From: Candidatus Eiseniibacteriota bacterium
GTDB lineage: Bacteria; Joyebacterota; Joyebacteria; Joyebacterales; Joyebacteraceae
Reading direction: 5' to 3'
NCBI GenBank assembly: GCA_030638405.1
Contig: DAOWER010000100.1
Span: 1 to 5,237, forward strand
DNA: 5,237 bases
Position numbers and translations under genes: made by a program. Of this stretch, positions 1 to 5,237 are shown in pieces (the stretch's first letter is position 1; every line of letters starts with the position of its first letter). Below the pieces are notes generated by a model. It had not been told where the DNA came from. It worked only from the letters and a program-made list of their open reading frames with translations, and made no database searches.

Positions 1-16
1 CGCGGTCCGGTACCGA

Positions 17-838
17 TTACCTGTAGAGCGCCTTGACGGTGCCCCAGCTCGACTCCTCGACCGGGCTCCCGCAGGCCGGGCAGTCAGGCGTGCCCCAGCA
101 CCACGTGTCCAGCGCAAGAGTCTGAATCGGACTGGAATCATCGATCACGAACTCATGGTTCGGGTCGCAGTCCCACGTCGCGCAGTCGTCCTTCTGATAC
201 TTGTACTGGACGTAGGGGTTCGTGCCGGCCACGAAGAGCACGGTGATGTCGTAGAGGTTGGGGCTCACCGCGGGGCAGGGCTGCACCATCCCGACGCCGG
301 GCTGGCCCCAATCGGTGAGTGCGGGATCGCTACCGGTCACGCATACGTCACCAGTCGAGCCTTCCGGGATGCAGAGCTGGAAGGTGACGAGAACGTCCTC
401 CGCCGTCACCTCGGTGATCGGCAGGAAGAAGTTCGGCGCGTTGCCGGCCTGGTCGTTCCCGTAGCACTCGGCCAAGTCGGTGGTGTCGACGACCTTGATG
501 TAGTACTCGACCGTGGTGCAGCCATGGCCGGCGGGGATCTGCCCCGTGTACTCATCGTTGTCGCCGACGTCGGTGTTGTACGTCATCGCGACTTCAGTGA
601 AGTCGACGCCCGTGTCGCACTTGTAGTACAGGTAGGCCTCTATGCCCGCGCCCTGACCTACCGTGTCGGTCACGCCTTCCTTCCAGACCTGGACGTACGT
701 GTCGATGTTGTCGGCCGACGTATAGGTCACGCCGTTGTTCGGCCAGATGTTGCCGCACCAGCCCACGGCGCCCATCGCCGTCGAAGCGAACGCAACCAAC
801 AGCACGGCGGCAGCGGCGATGCTCGCAAACCTCTTCAT
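17..838 (-). CDS. Secreted cysteine-rich protein with a CBM20-like starch-binding domain
   Basis: The protein has 273 residues. It starts with a signal peptide (MKRF, then a hydrophobic stretch to about residue 20, probable cleavage after AMG at 21-23), so it is exported. Residues 24-140 form a beta-rich domain I cannot assign (GWCGNIWP at 26-33). Residues 148-250 resemble CBM20, the starch-binding domain: VTFQL, then VCVTGS, an L-x-x-W (W177), YKYQKDD (212-218) and TWDCDPNHEF (221-230) occur in the family order. The mature part has 12 cysteines, an even number that suits disulfides outside the cytoplasm. The tail EESSWGTVKALYR (261-273) may be a sorting signal. There is no catalytic domain, so a role in binding alpha-glucan is only inferred. 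I chose the ATG at 838 because a purine-rich ribosome site (AAGGAAAGGGGAAG) precedes it and the signal peptide begins there; the reading frame stays open to 997 but that extension is Arg-rich and unlike a protein start. The stop is TAA. Confidence 0.82.
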   Translation of the reverse strand: MKRFASIAAAAVLLVAFASTAMGAVGWCGNIWPNNGVTYTSADNIDTYVQVWKEGVTDTVGQGAGIEAYLYYKCDTGVDFTEVAMTYNTDVGDNDEYTGQIPAGHGCTTVEYYIKVVDTTDLAECYGNDQAGNAPNFFLPITEVTAEDVLVTFQLCIPEGSTGDVCVTGSDPALTDWGQPGVGMVQPCPAVSPNLYDITVLFVAGTNPYVQYKYQKDDCATWDCDPNHEFVIDDSSPIQTLALDTWCWGTPDCPACGSPVEESSWGTVKALYR

Positions 839-1038
839 CTCACTTCCCCTTTCCTTGACGCCCCATGCGGGCGCCAGTGTGGGAACGTGCGGGCGCGCAA
901 CGTCCCCGCACCGCTGCGAGGGGCGACGCACACCCACGACAAACGCACTCGTTGGCCGCTCGTCCGCGCGACGCGCACGGCGCGGGCGACCGGTCACTTG
1001 CTGTCAATTGAGGACGCCCTGCGGCGCCTGTTGACTCA
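839..1038 (-). other. Long, foldable 5' leader of the secreted-protein gene
   Basis: If transcription starts about 7 nt past the -10 box at 1045-1050, the mRNA carries roughly 200 untranslated nt. Inverted repeats can be seen: a perfect 7-bp stem (887-893 with 905-911, 11-nt loop) and a 5-bp stem (859-863 with 869-873) directly upstream of the ribosome site at about 845-857. A run of four C and a run of four G could pair in a way that competes with the 7-bp stem. An ATG at 866-864 opens an 8-codon frame (MGRQGKGK) whose TGA ends one base before the real ATG; no ribosome site is seen for it. No known riboswitch family is recognised. The structures are seen; any regulatory role is inference. 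Confidence 0.45.
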
Positions 1039-1044
1039 GCACAG

Positions 1045-1073
1045 ATAATAACACAACTATTCGAGTGTGTCAA
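1045..1073 (-). promoter_or_regulatory. Sigma70-like promoter of the secreted-protein gene
   Basis: On the minus strand a perfect TTGACA (1073-1068) is followed after exactly 17 bp by TATTAT (1050-1045), which matches the -10 consensus at five of six bases. The AT-rich -10 region stands out in GC-rich surroundings. Transcription would start near 1038 and run into the CBM20-like gene. It is one of the two best promoter matches in the window. Confidence 0.8.
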
Positions 1074-1320
1074 TGGCACGACTCTCTTTGTCCAGAATGT
1101 GCGCGGGCCCGAGAGGGGGATTCATCGGGCCCGCGTGAGGAACTGAGCAGGATCTGTCCTGCCTGGTATTTGGATGCCGGGAGGGGAACGGAGTTCCGGC
1201 CCCGGCGGTGGAAACCGGTGATCCGGCGCCGTTTAGGAGAGGAGGAAACCTCAGTCGGAGAGGCCCAGGAACGCAGAAACGCGGCCGCACTAGGCGACCG
1301 CGCCTGTCTCGACGAGATTC
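1074..1320. other. Intergenic region between tRNA-Thr and the promoter of the secreted-protein gene
   Basis: I see no convincing gene in these 247 bases. They hold the 11-bp hairpin at 1102-1135, a short hairpin at 1147-1162 (GCAGGA, 4-nt loop, TCCTGC) and a 5-bp stem at 1292-1305 just past tRNA-Thr. None is followed by a clear U-run on the minus strand, so the end of the tRNA transcript cannot be placed. Open frames crossing this region on both strands run into the tRNAs and are not protein-like. Confidence 0.6.
1102..1135. terminator. GC-rich 11-bp hairpin, possible terminator of the tRNA unit
   Basis: CGCGGGCCCGA (1102-1112) and TCGGGCCCGCG (1125-1135) are perfect inverted repeats around a 12-nt loop. 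The hairpin lies between the tRNA genes and the next promoter, whose -35 box begins 28 bp further on, which is where a terminator of the tRNA transcript would be expected. There is no U-tract on either strand, so it is not a classical intrinsic terminator; a protein-binding site is an alternative. Each arm also contains the palindrome CGGGCCCG. Confidence 0.45.
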
Positions 1321-1396
<76 letters not shown>

Positions 1397-1420
1397 TCAA
1401 TTCCCGCCGTCTGTCTGCTG

Positions 1421-1496
<76 letters not shown>

Positions 1497-1512
1497 ACAT
1501 GTCCAACCACGG

Positions 1513-1541
1513 ATACTAACAACGCGGGCCCGCGATGTCAA
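1513..1541 (-). promoter_or_regulatory. Sigma70-like promoter of the tRNA-Phe/tRNA-Thr unit
   Basis: A perfect TTGACA (1541-1536) is followed after 17 bp by TAGTAT (1518-1513), and the predicted start near 1506 lies about 10 nt before the 5' end of tRNA-Phe. The spacer contains a perfect 12-bp palindrome, CGCGGGCCCGCG (1523-1534). The promoter sits 48 bp past the galE stop, so the tRNAs can be made independently of murJ-galE, though read-through from galE is possible because no strong terminator is seen between them. Confidence 0.8.
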
Positions 1542-1589
1542 GCCGATAGGGGCGCTGCCGGTCTCCCCCGGTCCGGATGCACTTCCGCA

Positions 1590-2576
1590 TCAATCGGGAT
1601 ATCCATCCGGGAATCGCTGCATCCACTCCCATGCGGCCCCGATCATATCCGAGAGATCGGGGTGGAGGGGCTGCCACCCGAGTTCCTCCTCCGCCAGGCG
1701 CGCGCTGGCGACGAGCCGGGCCGGGTCTCCCTCGCGCCTCGGTCCGTACTCCCAGGGGACCTTCTTCCCGGAGACGGCCTCGGCCGTCTCGATGACATCG
1801 AGGACACTCGCGCCCTCGCCGTTGCCGAGGTTGTAGATCCCGCTCCGTCCCTCATCGAGCGCTTTGAGCGCCGCGATGTGCGCGTCCGACAGGTCGCGCA
1901 CGTCGATGTAGTCTCTGATGCACGTCCCGTCCGGTGTGTCGTAGTCGTTACCGAAGACAGTGAGCCCCGAGCGCGTACCCGCCGCCGCCTGGAGCGCGAT
2001 GGGAATGAGGTGCGACTCCGGGCTGTGGTCCTCGCCGCAGTCGGAGGACGCGCCGGCAGCGTTGAAGTACCGCAGTGATATGTGCCTCAGTCCAGTCGCG
2101 GACGCCTGCCATTCCAGCACCCGCTCGAAGACGCGCTTGGTGTCTCCGTACACGTTCACGGGCTCGGTCCGCGCGGTCTCGAGGATGGGCACGGACGCGG
2201 GCTCCCCGTAGACGCCGGCCGACGAGGAGAAGACGATCTTCGAGACGCCGGCGGCCGACATGGCCGACAGGAGCCTGCTCCCCCGCACGACGTTGTTGTC
2301 GTAGTACTCCGCGGGTTTCTCCATCGACTCCCCCACCAGGCTCATGGCCGCGAAGTGGATGACCGAGTCGACCTCGTGCTCGCGGAGGAGTCCGGAGACA
2401 AGCTCGATGTCGCCGATGTCCCCCGACACGAAGGGCACGTCCGTCGGCACAGCCGACCGGTGGCCCTTGCTGAGGTTGTCCAGAACCACGACGCGACAGT
2501 CCGCGGTCAGGAGTCTCTCGACCGTCACGCTGCCGATGTAGCCGGCGCCCCCGGTGACCAGAACCGATGAACTCAT
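1590..2576 (-). CDS. galE: UDP-glucose 4-epimerase
   Basis: This cytoplasmic NAD-dependent enzyme interconverts UDP-glucose and UDP-galactose and supplies galactose for envelope polysaccharides (Leloir pathway). It has 328 residues, close to the usual length of about 340. The extended short-chain dehydrogenase fold is clear: GGAGYIG for NAD binding (9-15), HFAAMSLVGES (74-84), the catalytic set with S119 in FSSSA and Y143-K147 in YGDTK, RYFNAAGA (169-176), HLIP (189-192), DGTCIRDYIDVRDL (216-229) and RREGDPARLVA (280-290). The C-terminus ends in GYPD as in E. coli GalE. Leu288 stands where E. coli has the gate residue Tyr299, so UDP-GlcNAc/GalNAc may also be accepted; this is inference. The ATG at 2576 has a ribosome site (AAAGGA, 5 nt spacing). 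It follows murJ by 50 bp with no promoter seen between them, so they are probably cotranscribed. Confidence 0.95.
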   Translation of the reverse strand: MSSSVLVTGGAGYIGSVTVERLLTADCRVVVLDNLSKGHRSAVPTDVPFVSGDIGDIELVSGLLREHEVDSVIHFAAMSLVGESMEKPAEYYDNNVVRGSRLLSAMSAAGVSKIVFSSSAGVYGEPASVPILETARTEPVNVYGDTKRVFERVLEWQASATGLRHISLRYFNAAGASSDCGEDHSPESHLIPIALQAAAGTRSGLTVFGNDYDTPDGTCIRDYIDVRDLSDAHIAALKALDEGRSGIYNLGNGEGASVLDVIETAEAVSGKKVPWEYGPRREGDPARLVASARLAEEELGWQPLHPDLSDMIGAAWEWMQRFPDGYPD

Positions 2577-2626
2577 CTTCGTCCTTTCGAGAGGGAGCCT
2601 GTCTACGGCGGGTGACGAAGCTATGA

Positions 2627-4234
2627 CTAGCGACGCGCGCGCGGCAGCAGACGGCGCACTTCCGCCAGACCCAGGAGCCCGGCAGTGACCAGGTAGATCG
2701 CGCCACCCACGACGGTCGCCAGGACCATTCTCAGCAGTCTCTCAGCCAGGAGATTATCAGCAAGTCGTATGCCAAGCCAGCTACCAATGGCCCAGGCATC
2801 GACCGCCCACACGGCCACGATCAGGACGGCTCCCGAGACCGCGACCTTCAGTGCCGGTGTCAGGATCTCGACCGGCCGGATGGCGGCCCCGACCGCAAGC
2901 GCGCGCCGGTTCAGTACCATGTAGAGGATGACCGCGTGAATCGAGAACGAGATCGAGCTCGCGAGCGCCAGTCCGGCGTGACTGAGCGGCGTCCGCACCA
3001 GCAGCAGGTTGAGCACCACGTTCAGGAAGAACGCCACGACCGCGACCTTGACGGGCGTCTTCGTGTCCAGCTTCGCCGCGAAGGCGCGCACGAGCAGGAA
3101 GACGGCGCCCATGCCCAAGAGCCCGGTGGAGTACATCGCCAGCGCCGACGCCGTCATGGCAAGGTCGTTCGCGTCGAACGCGCCGCGCTGGTACACAACA
3201 CCCACGATCGGCCGCGCGAGCCAGACCGACAGCAGTATGACAGGCGTGAGGAACGTCAGATTCATCCTCAGACCGGACAGCAGCGTCTCCTTGAACTCGC
3301 CGTGCTTGCCCAGAGCGTGCTGCTCCGCGAGCACCGGCGCGACCGCGCGACCTGCCGCGAGTGCGAGGATCGCGTACGGGAGGTGCACGAGCCGGAAGGA
3401 GTAGTAGAGCGACGATATGCTCCCGGGCACGAGGAACGAAGCAATGGTCCGATCGACGATCACACCCACTCGCTGTATCGCGGCCGCAACCACCACCGGC
3501 CCGGAGAGGGTGGCGACGTGCCGCACGTCCTTATCGTCCAGCCCGGCGCCGCGCCTGAGCAACCGCTCGCCGTCGCCAGCCGCCAGCCGCGATGCGAACG
3601 GAACCTGCACCAGAAGCTGGAGCGCCCCGCCGACGAGCACGCCCACGGCCAGACTGACGTACGAGAGCCGCCCCGACAGGGTGAGCACGGACACGATGAT
3701 CCCGATGTTCAGAAGAACGGGCGCAAGGCTGTAGACGCGGTATCTCCTGAAACTGAGGAGCACCGCGCCCATGAGCGCTGCAAGGCCGATGAAGAGGCCG
3801 AAGGGGAACATCAGCCTCGTCATGAAGACGGCGGCCTCGGCGACCTCGCCCGTGAACCCGTGCGCGACGATGCGGACGAGGAGCGGCGCCGCGGCGACCC
3901 CGACGAGCACGATGACCACGAGAGCCACCGTGAGGTTGACGACCGTCCTCGATGCCAGCCTCCAGGCGCGCGACGTCTCACCGCGAGCGTGCAGCCCTCT
4001 GAAGAGGGGCATGAAGGCGGACTCGACCGTCGTTTCCCCGAGGATCCTGCAGAGCAGATTGGGAATCGTGAAGGCGGCGACGAAGATGTCCATCGACGTG
4101 CCGGCACCGAAGAAGGCGGCTGTGACCACTTCCCTCGCGAAGCCCGATACCCTGGAGACCAGAGTCCCGGTCCCGATGTGCGCGAAGCCGCGGACGATGT
4201 CGCTGCCGCTTGAGGTGCGTTTCGCTTCCGGCAC
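2627..4234 (-). CDS. murJ: Lipid II flippase MurJ (MviN family)
   Basis: MurJ moves the peptidoglycan precursor lipid II across the cytoplasmic membrane. The protein has 535 residues (E. coli MurJ about 510) and about 14 hydrophobic segments. The first two are the signature region at 18-66 (LVSRVSGFARE, FGAGTSMDIFVAAFTIPNLL); later ones lie near 98-120, 140-162, 168-188, 192-213, 241-262, 281-301, 325-347, 357-387, 396-414, 419-442, 460-482 and 500-522. Charged cavity residues known in E. coli (R18, R24, D39, R270) align with R28, R34, D49 and R281. Further family marks are YQRGAFDAND (348-357) and KLDTKTPVKVA (388-398). Position 62 is Cys where E. coli has Arg52, with Arg63 kept next to it. 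The start is a GTG at 4234: an in-frame TGA lies at 4240-4238, GGGGG (4248-4244) gives a ribosome site 9 nt away, and the next Met (49) is inside the conserved core. It is the first gene of a likely murJ-galE operon. Confidence 0.96.
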   Translation of the reverse strand: MPEAKRTSSGSDIVRGFAHIGTGTLVSRVSGFAREVVTAAFFGAGTSMDIFVAAFTIPNLLCRILGETTVESAFMPLFRGLHARGETSRAWRLASRTVVNLTVALVVIVLVGVAAAPLLVRIVAHGFTGEVAEAAVFMTRLMFPFGLFIGLAALMGAVLLSFRRYRVYSLAPVLLNIGIIVSVLTLSGRLSYVSLAVGVLVGGALQLLVQVPFASRLAAGDGERLLRRGAGLDDKDVRHVATLSGPVVVAAAIQRVGVIVDRTIASFLVPGSISSLYYSFRLVHLPYAILALAAGRAVAPVLAEQHALGKHGEFKETLLSGLRMNLTFLTPVILLSVWLARPIVGVVYQRGAFDANDLAMTASALAMYSTGLLGMGAVFLLVRAFAAKLDTKTPVKVAVVAFFLNVVLNLLLVRTPLSHAGLALASSISFSIHAVILYMVLNRRALAVGAAIRPVEILTPALKVAVSGAVLIVAVWAVDAWAIGSWLGIRLADNLLAERLLRMVLATVVGGAIYLVTAGLLGLAEVRRLLPRARR

Positions 4235-4295
4235 GCTTCACATCCCCCAAGTGTGGAACAGTCGCCGCGAGCGGTCGCCCGCGGTCGGCTGAGCG

Positions 4296-4325
4296 AGGCT
4301 AGCAGGTCGCCGAGACCGGTGTCAA
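4296..4325 (-). promoter_or_regulatory. Sigma70-like promoter of murJ-galE
   Basis: A perfect TTGACA (4325-4320) is followed after 18 bp by TAGCCT (4301-4296), a weak -10 box of a kind common in GC-rich genomes. Transcription would start near 4288, leaving a leader of about 54 nt before the GTG of murJ. The repeat units at 4351-4412 lie 25 bp upstream of the -35 box. A 17-bp spacing to the offset box CTAGCC is also possible. Confidence 0.62.
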
Positions 4326-4350
4326 CGAGCGACGGTCCCCGCTTAAGAGC

Positions 4351-4412
4351 GCGTCCCGCGGTCTCTCTCCGGCACGCGCCCTGCGGACAGCCGGCACGCG
4401 TCCTACGGACGC
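4351..4412. repeat. Two tandem 22-bp repeats plus a third degenerate unit upstream of murJ
   Basis: Two adjacent 22-bp units, 4369-4390 and 4391-4412, agree at 18 of their first 20 bases (CCGGCACGCG, then YCCTRCGGAC). The 13-base core GCGYCCYRCGGWC is also found at 4351-4363, so cores begin at 4351, 4376 and 4398. The rightmost core sits in a perfect dyad, GCGTCC-TAC-GGACGC (4398-4412); the other two dyads are imperfect. The position just upstream of the murJ promoter would suit a regulator-binding site, but no regulator is known for it, and a simple local duplication is the alternative. Confidence 0.6.
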
Positions 4413-4531
4413 CGCCCCGGGGTGCCCTCTTCGCCGGTCCCGGTTTCGAATCCACCCACCCAACGTTCGCAGCGCAGGCAGGACAGCCGAACGGCGGGAA
4501 CGTGCAGGCCGGAATGGAGACAGCAGAAGTC
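4413..4531. other. Remaining part of the gap between the XRE-cupin gene and murJ
   Basis: The murJ to XRE-cupin gap spans 4235-4606 (372 bp). Apart from the promoter, the repeats and the hairpins noted separately, I see no gene in it. A T-loop-like string (4442-4453) does not belong to a tRNA. Open frames crossing this stretch on both strands have low-complexity, Arg/Pro-rich translations and no ribosome site. Confidence 0.55.
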
Positions 4532-4559
4532 GAGGCCGGGGAGCAACCTCCCCGGCCTC
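4532..4559 (-). terminator. Strong hairpin terminating the XRE-cupin gene
   Basis: GAGGCCGGGGAG (4532-4543) and CTCCCCGGCCTC (4548-4559) form a perfect 12-bp stem with a 4-nt loop, 47 bp past the stop of the XRE-cupin gene. No real U-run follows on the minus strand (GACTTCTGC), so termination would rest mainly on the GC-rich stem. A small 5-bp hairpin (CCCCA-AAC-TGGGG, 4573-4585) lies between it and the stop codon. Confidence 0.7.
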
Positions 4560-4606
4560 AATGTGTTCTGTCCCCCAAACTGGGGATGGGCTCTGCGGCC
4601 TTGAGG

Positions 4607-5176
4607 CTACCAGCGAATGGCGCCGGGCTTCACGCAAATCCAGAGCGCCTTGTTCTTTCCCTTGCCCGTGAACGTGGCCCTGTGCTCGCACTTGGCGGAG
4701 TAGTGGAGGCAGTCCCCCGGCTCGATGATGAATTCCTCCTCATCGACGGTCACACGAGCCTTGCCCGCCACCATCACGATCGCCTCCTCACCATCGTGCG
4801 AATGGGACACTAGCAACCCGCCCTCCTTCTCGTCCACGAGAACCAGCTTCACACGGCCCGCGGGAATCCCGCTGGTCAGTGCTCTGGCGGTGACGAAGGC
4901 ATCACCTTCGCTCCCGAGGAGCACGGTCTCCCTGTCTTCCTTCTTGACGACGGAGACGCGCGGCAGTGCCTCGTCCTCGACGAAGAAGGCCGTGTCCTTT
5001 CCCAGGGCGCCCGCTATTCTCCGGAGGGCCCCCACGGTGGGCGACGTCTTCCCACGCTCAATCTCTGAAATGTGTGTCGGAGACATCCCCGAGGACTGAG
5101 CGACATCCTTGAGAGTCATCTCCCCCTGCTTCCGGACTGCCTTCAGGCGCTTCCCGACCTCTTCAGTAGTTGGCAT
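4607..5176 (-). CDS. XRE-family transcriptional regulator with C-terminal cupin domain
   Basis: The 189-residue protein joins an XRE/Cro-type helix-turn-helix (about 8-62: VGKRLKAVRKQ, TLKDVAQSSGMSPTHISEIE, then the SPTVGALRRIAGALG helices) to a cupin_2 beta-barrel (about 110-184). The likely metal-binding residues of the cupin are present: H125 and H127 in SHSHDGEE, E131, and H165 after the PGD turn (153-155). Members of this two-domain family, such as PuuR, are usually repressors or activators that sense a small molecule in the cupin; the ligand and targets here are unknown. I prefer the ATG at 5176, which has a ribosome site (GAGGGAG, 4 nt spacing) and begins right before the HTH; a GTG at 5206 would add ten Arg/Ser-rich residues. 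The gene is separated from murJ by a hairpin and its own 372-bp gap, so it is probably its own unit, and no promoter for it is visible in the 61 bases left before the window edge. Confidence 0.9.
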   Translation of the reverse strand: MPTTEEVGKRLKAVRKQGEMTLKDVAQSSGMSPTHISEIERGKTSPTVGALRRIAGALGKDTAFFVEDEALPRVSVVKKEDRETVLLGSEGDAFVTARALTSGIPAGRVKLVLVDEKEGGLLVSHSHDGEEAIVMVAGKARVTVDEEEFIIEPGDCLHYSAKCEHRATFTGKGKNKALWICVKPGAIRW

Positions 5177-5237
5177 GTCACTCCCTCTCGAAACGCGGCG
5201 GGGCACCTTCCGGCCCAGTCCGCTCGCAGCCTGTGAC

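Noticed and set aside
839..997. N-terminal extension of the secreted-protein frame up to a start at 997
   Set aside because: It would hide the signal peptide behind 53 Arg-rich residues, and the ribosome site is at the ATG at 838.
1002..1007. Second TTGACA on the minus strand within the leader
   Set aside because: No -10-like box lies 16-18 bp downstream; that region is purely GC-rich.
155..1048. Plus-strand frame of 297 codons antisense to the secreted-protein gene
   Set aside because: It is Val/Arg/Gly-rich, lacks recognisable motifs and crosses the promoter and leader of the opposite gene.
2585..2597. 13-base match, in inverted orientation, to 5181-5193 near the XRE-cupin start
   Set aside because: One such match is about what chance gives in a 5-kb window, and both places include ordinary purine-rich leader sequence.
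2936..4213. Long plus-strand frame of 425 codons antisense to murJ
   Set aside because: Its translation is a charged, His/Arg/Glu-rich shadow of a hydrophobic membrane protein in a GC-rich genome, with no recognisable domain.
4442..4453. T-loop-like string GGTTTCGAATCC suggesting a tRNA remnant
   Set aside because: The flanks do not pair as a T stem or acceptor on either strand, and no anticodon arm is found nearby.
5177..5206. Longer start (GTG at 5206) for the XRE-cupin gene
   Set aside because: The added residues are low-complexity, the spacing to a ribosome site is poor, and the ATG at 5176 has a good one.

Overview
This window is a GC-rich stretch of bacterial chromosome in which every supported gene lies on the minus strand, so it is read from the right end to the left. 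In transcription order it holds a small XRE-type DNA-binding protein with a cupin domain (5176-4607), the lipid II flippase MurJ (4234-2627), a UDP-glucose 4-epimerase GalE (2576-1590), tRNA-Phe(GAA) (1496-1421), tRNA-Thr(CGT) (1396-1321) and a secreted, cysteine-rich protein with a CBM20-like starch-binding domain (838-17). There is no sign of a phage, transposon, CRISPR array or rRNA.

The organism cannot be named with certainty. MurJ and encoded CCA ends on both tRNAs fit a bacterium with a peptidoglycan wall. The secreted protein combines a CBM20-like fold with a short C-terminal tail ending in WGTVKALYR. My impression is that such tails suit an uncultured, high-GC lineage of the FCB or Eisenbacteria-like kind, but this is a weak inference.

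The layout suggests four transcription units. (1) The XRE-cupin gene ends in a strong 12-bp hairpin. (2) murJ and galE lie 50 bp apart behind one sigma70-like promoter (TTGACA, 18 bp, TAGCCT), and both act on cell-envelope precursors: MurJ flips lipid II and GalE makes UDP-galactose. Upstream of this promoter sit three related GC-rich repeat units. (3) The two tRNAs follow a near-consensus promoter (TTGACA, 17 bp, TAGTAT). (4) The secreted-protein gene follows another near-consensus promoter (TTGACA, 17 bp, TATTAT) with an untranslated leader of about 200 nt that can fold.

Most genes here are ordinary housekeeping genes. The points most worth a second look are the C-terminal tail and unassigned N-terminal half of the secreted protein, its long leader, the repeat array upstream of murJ, and single-residue differences in MurJ (Cys at a usual Arg position) and GalE (Leu at the substrate-gate position). 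I did not find a clearly new multi-gene system.
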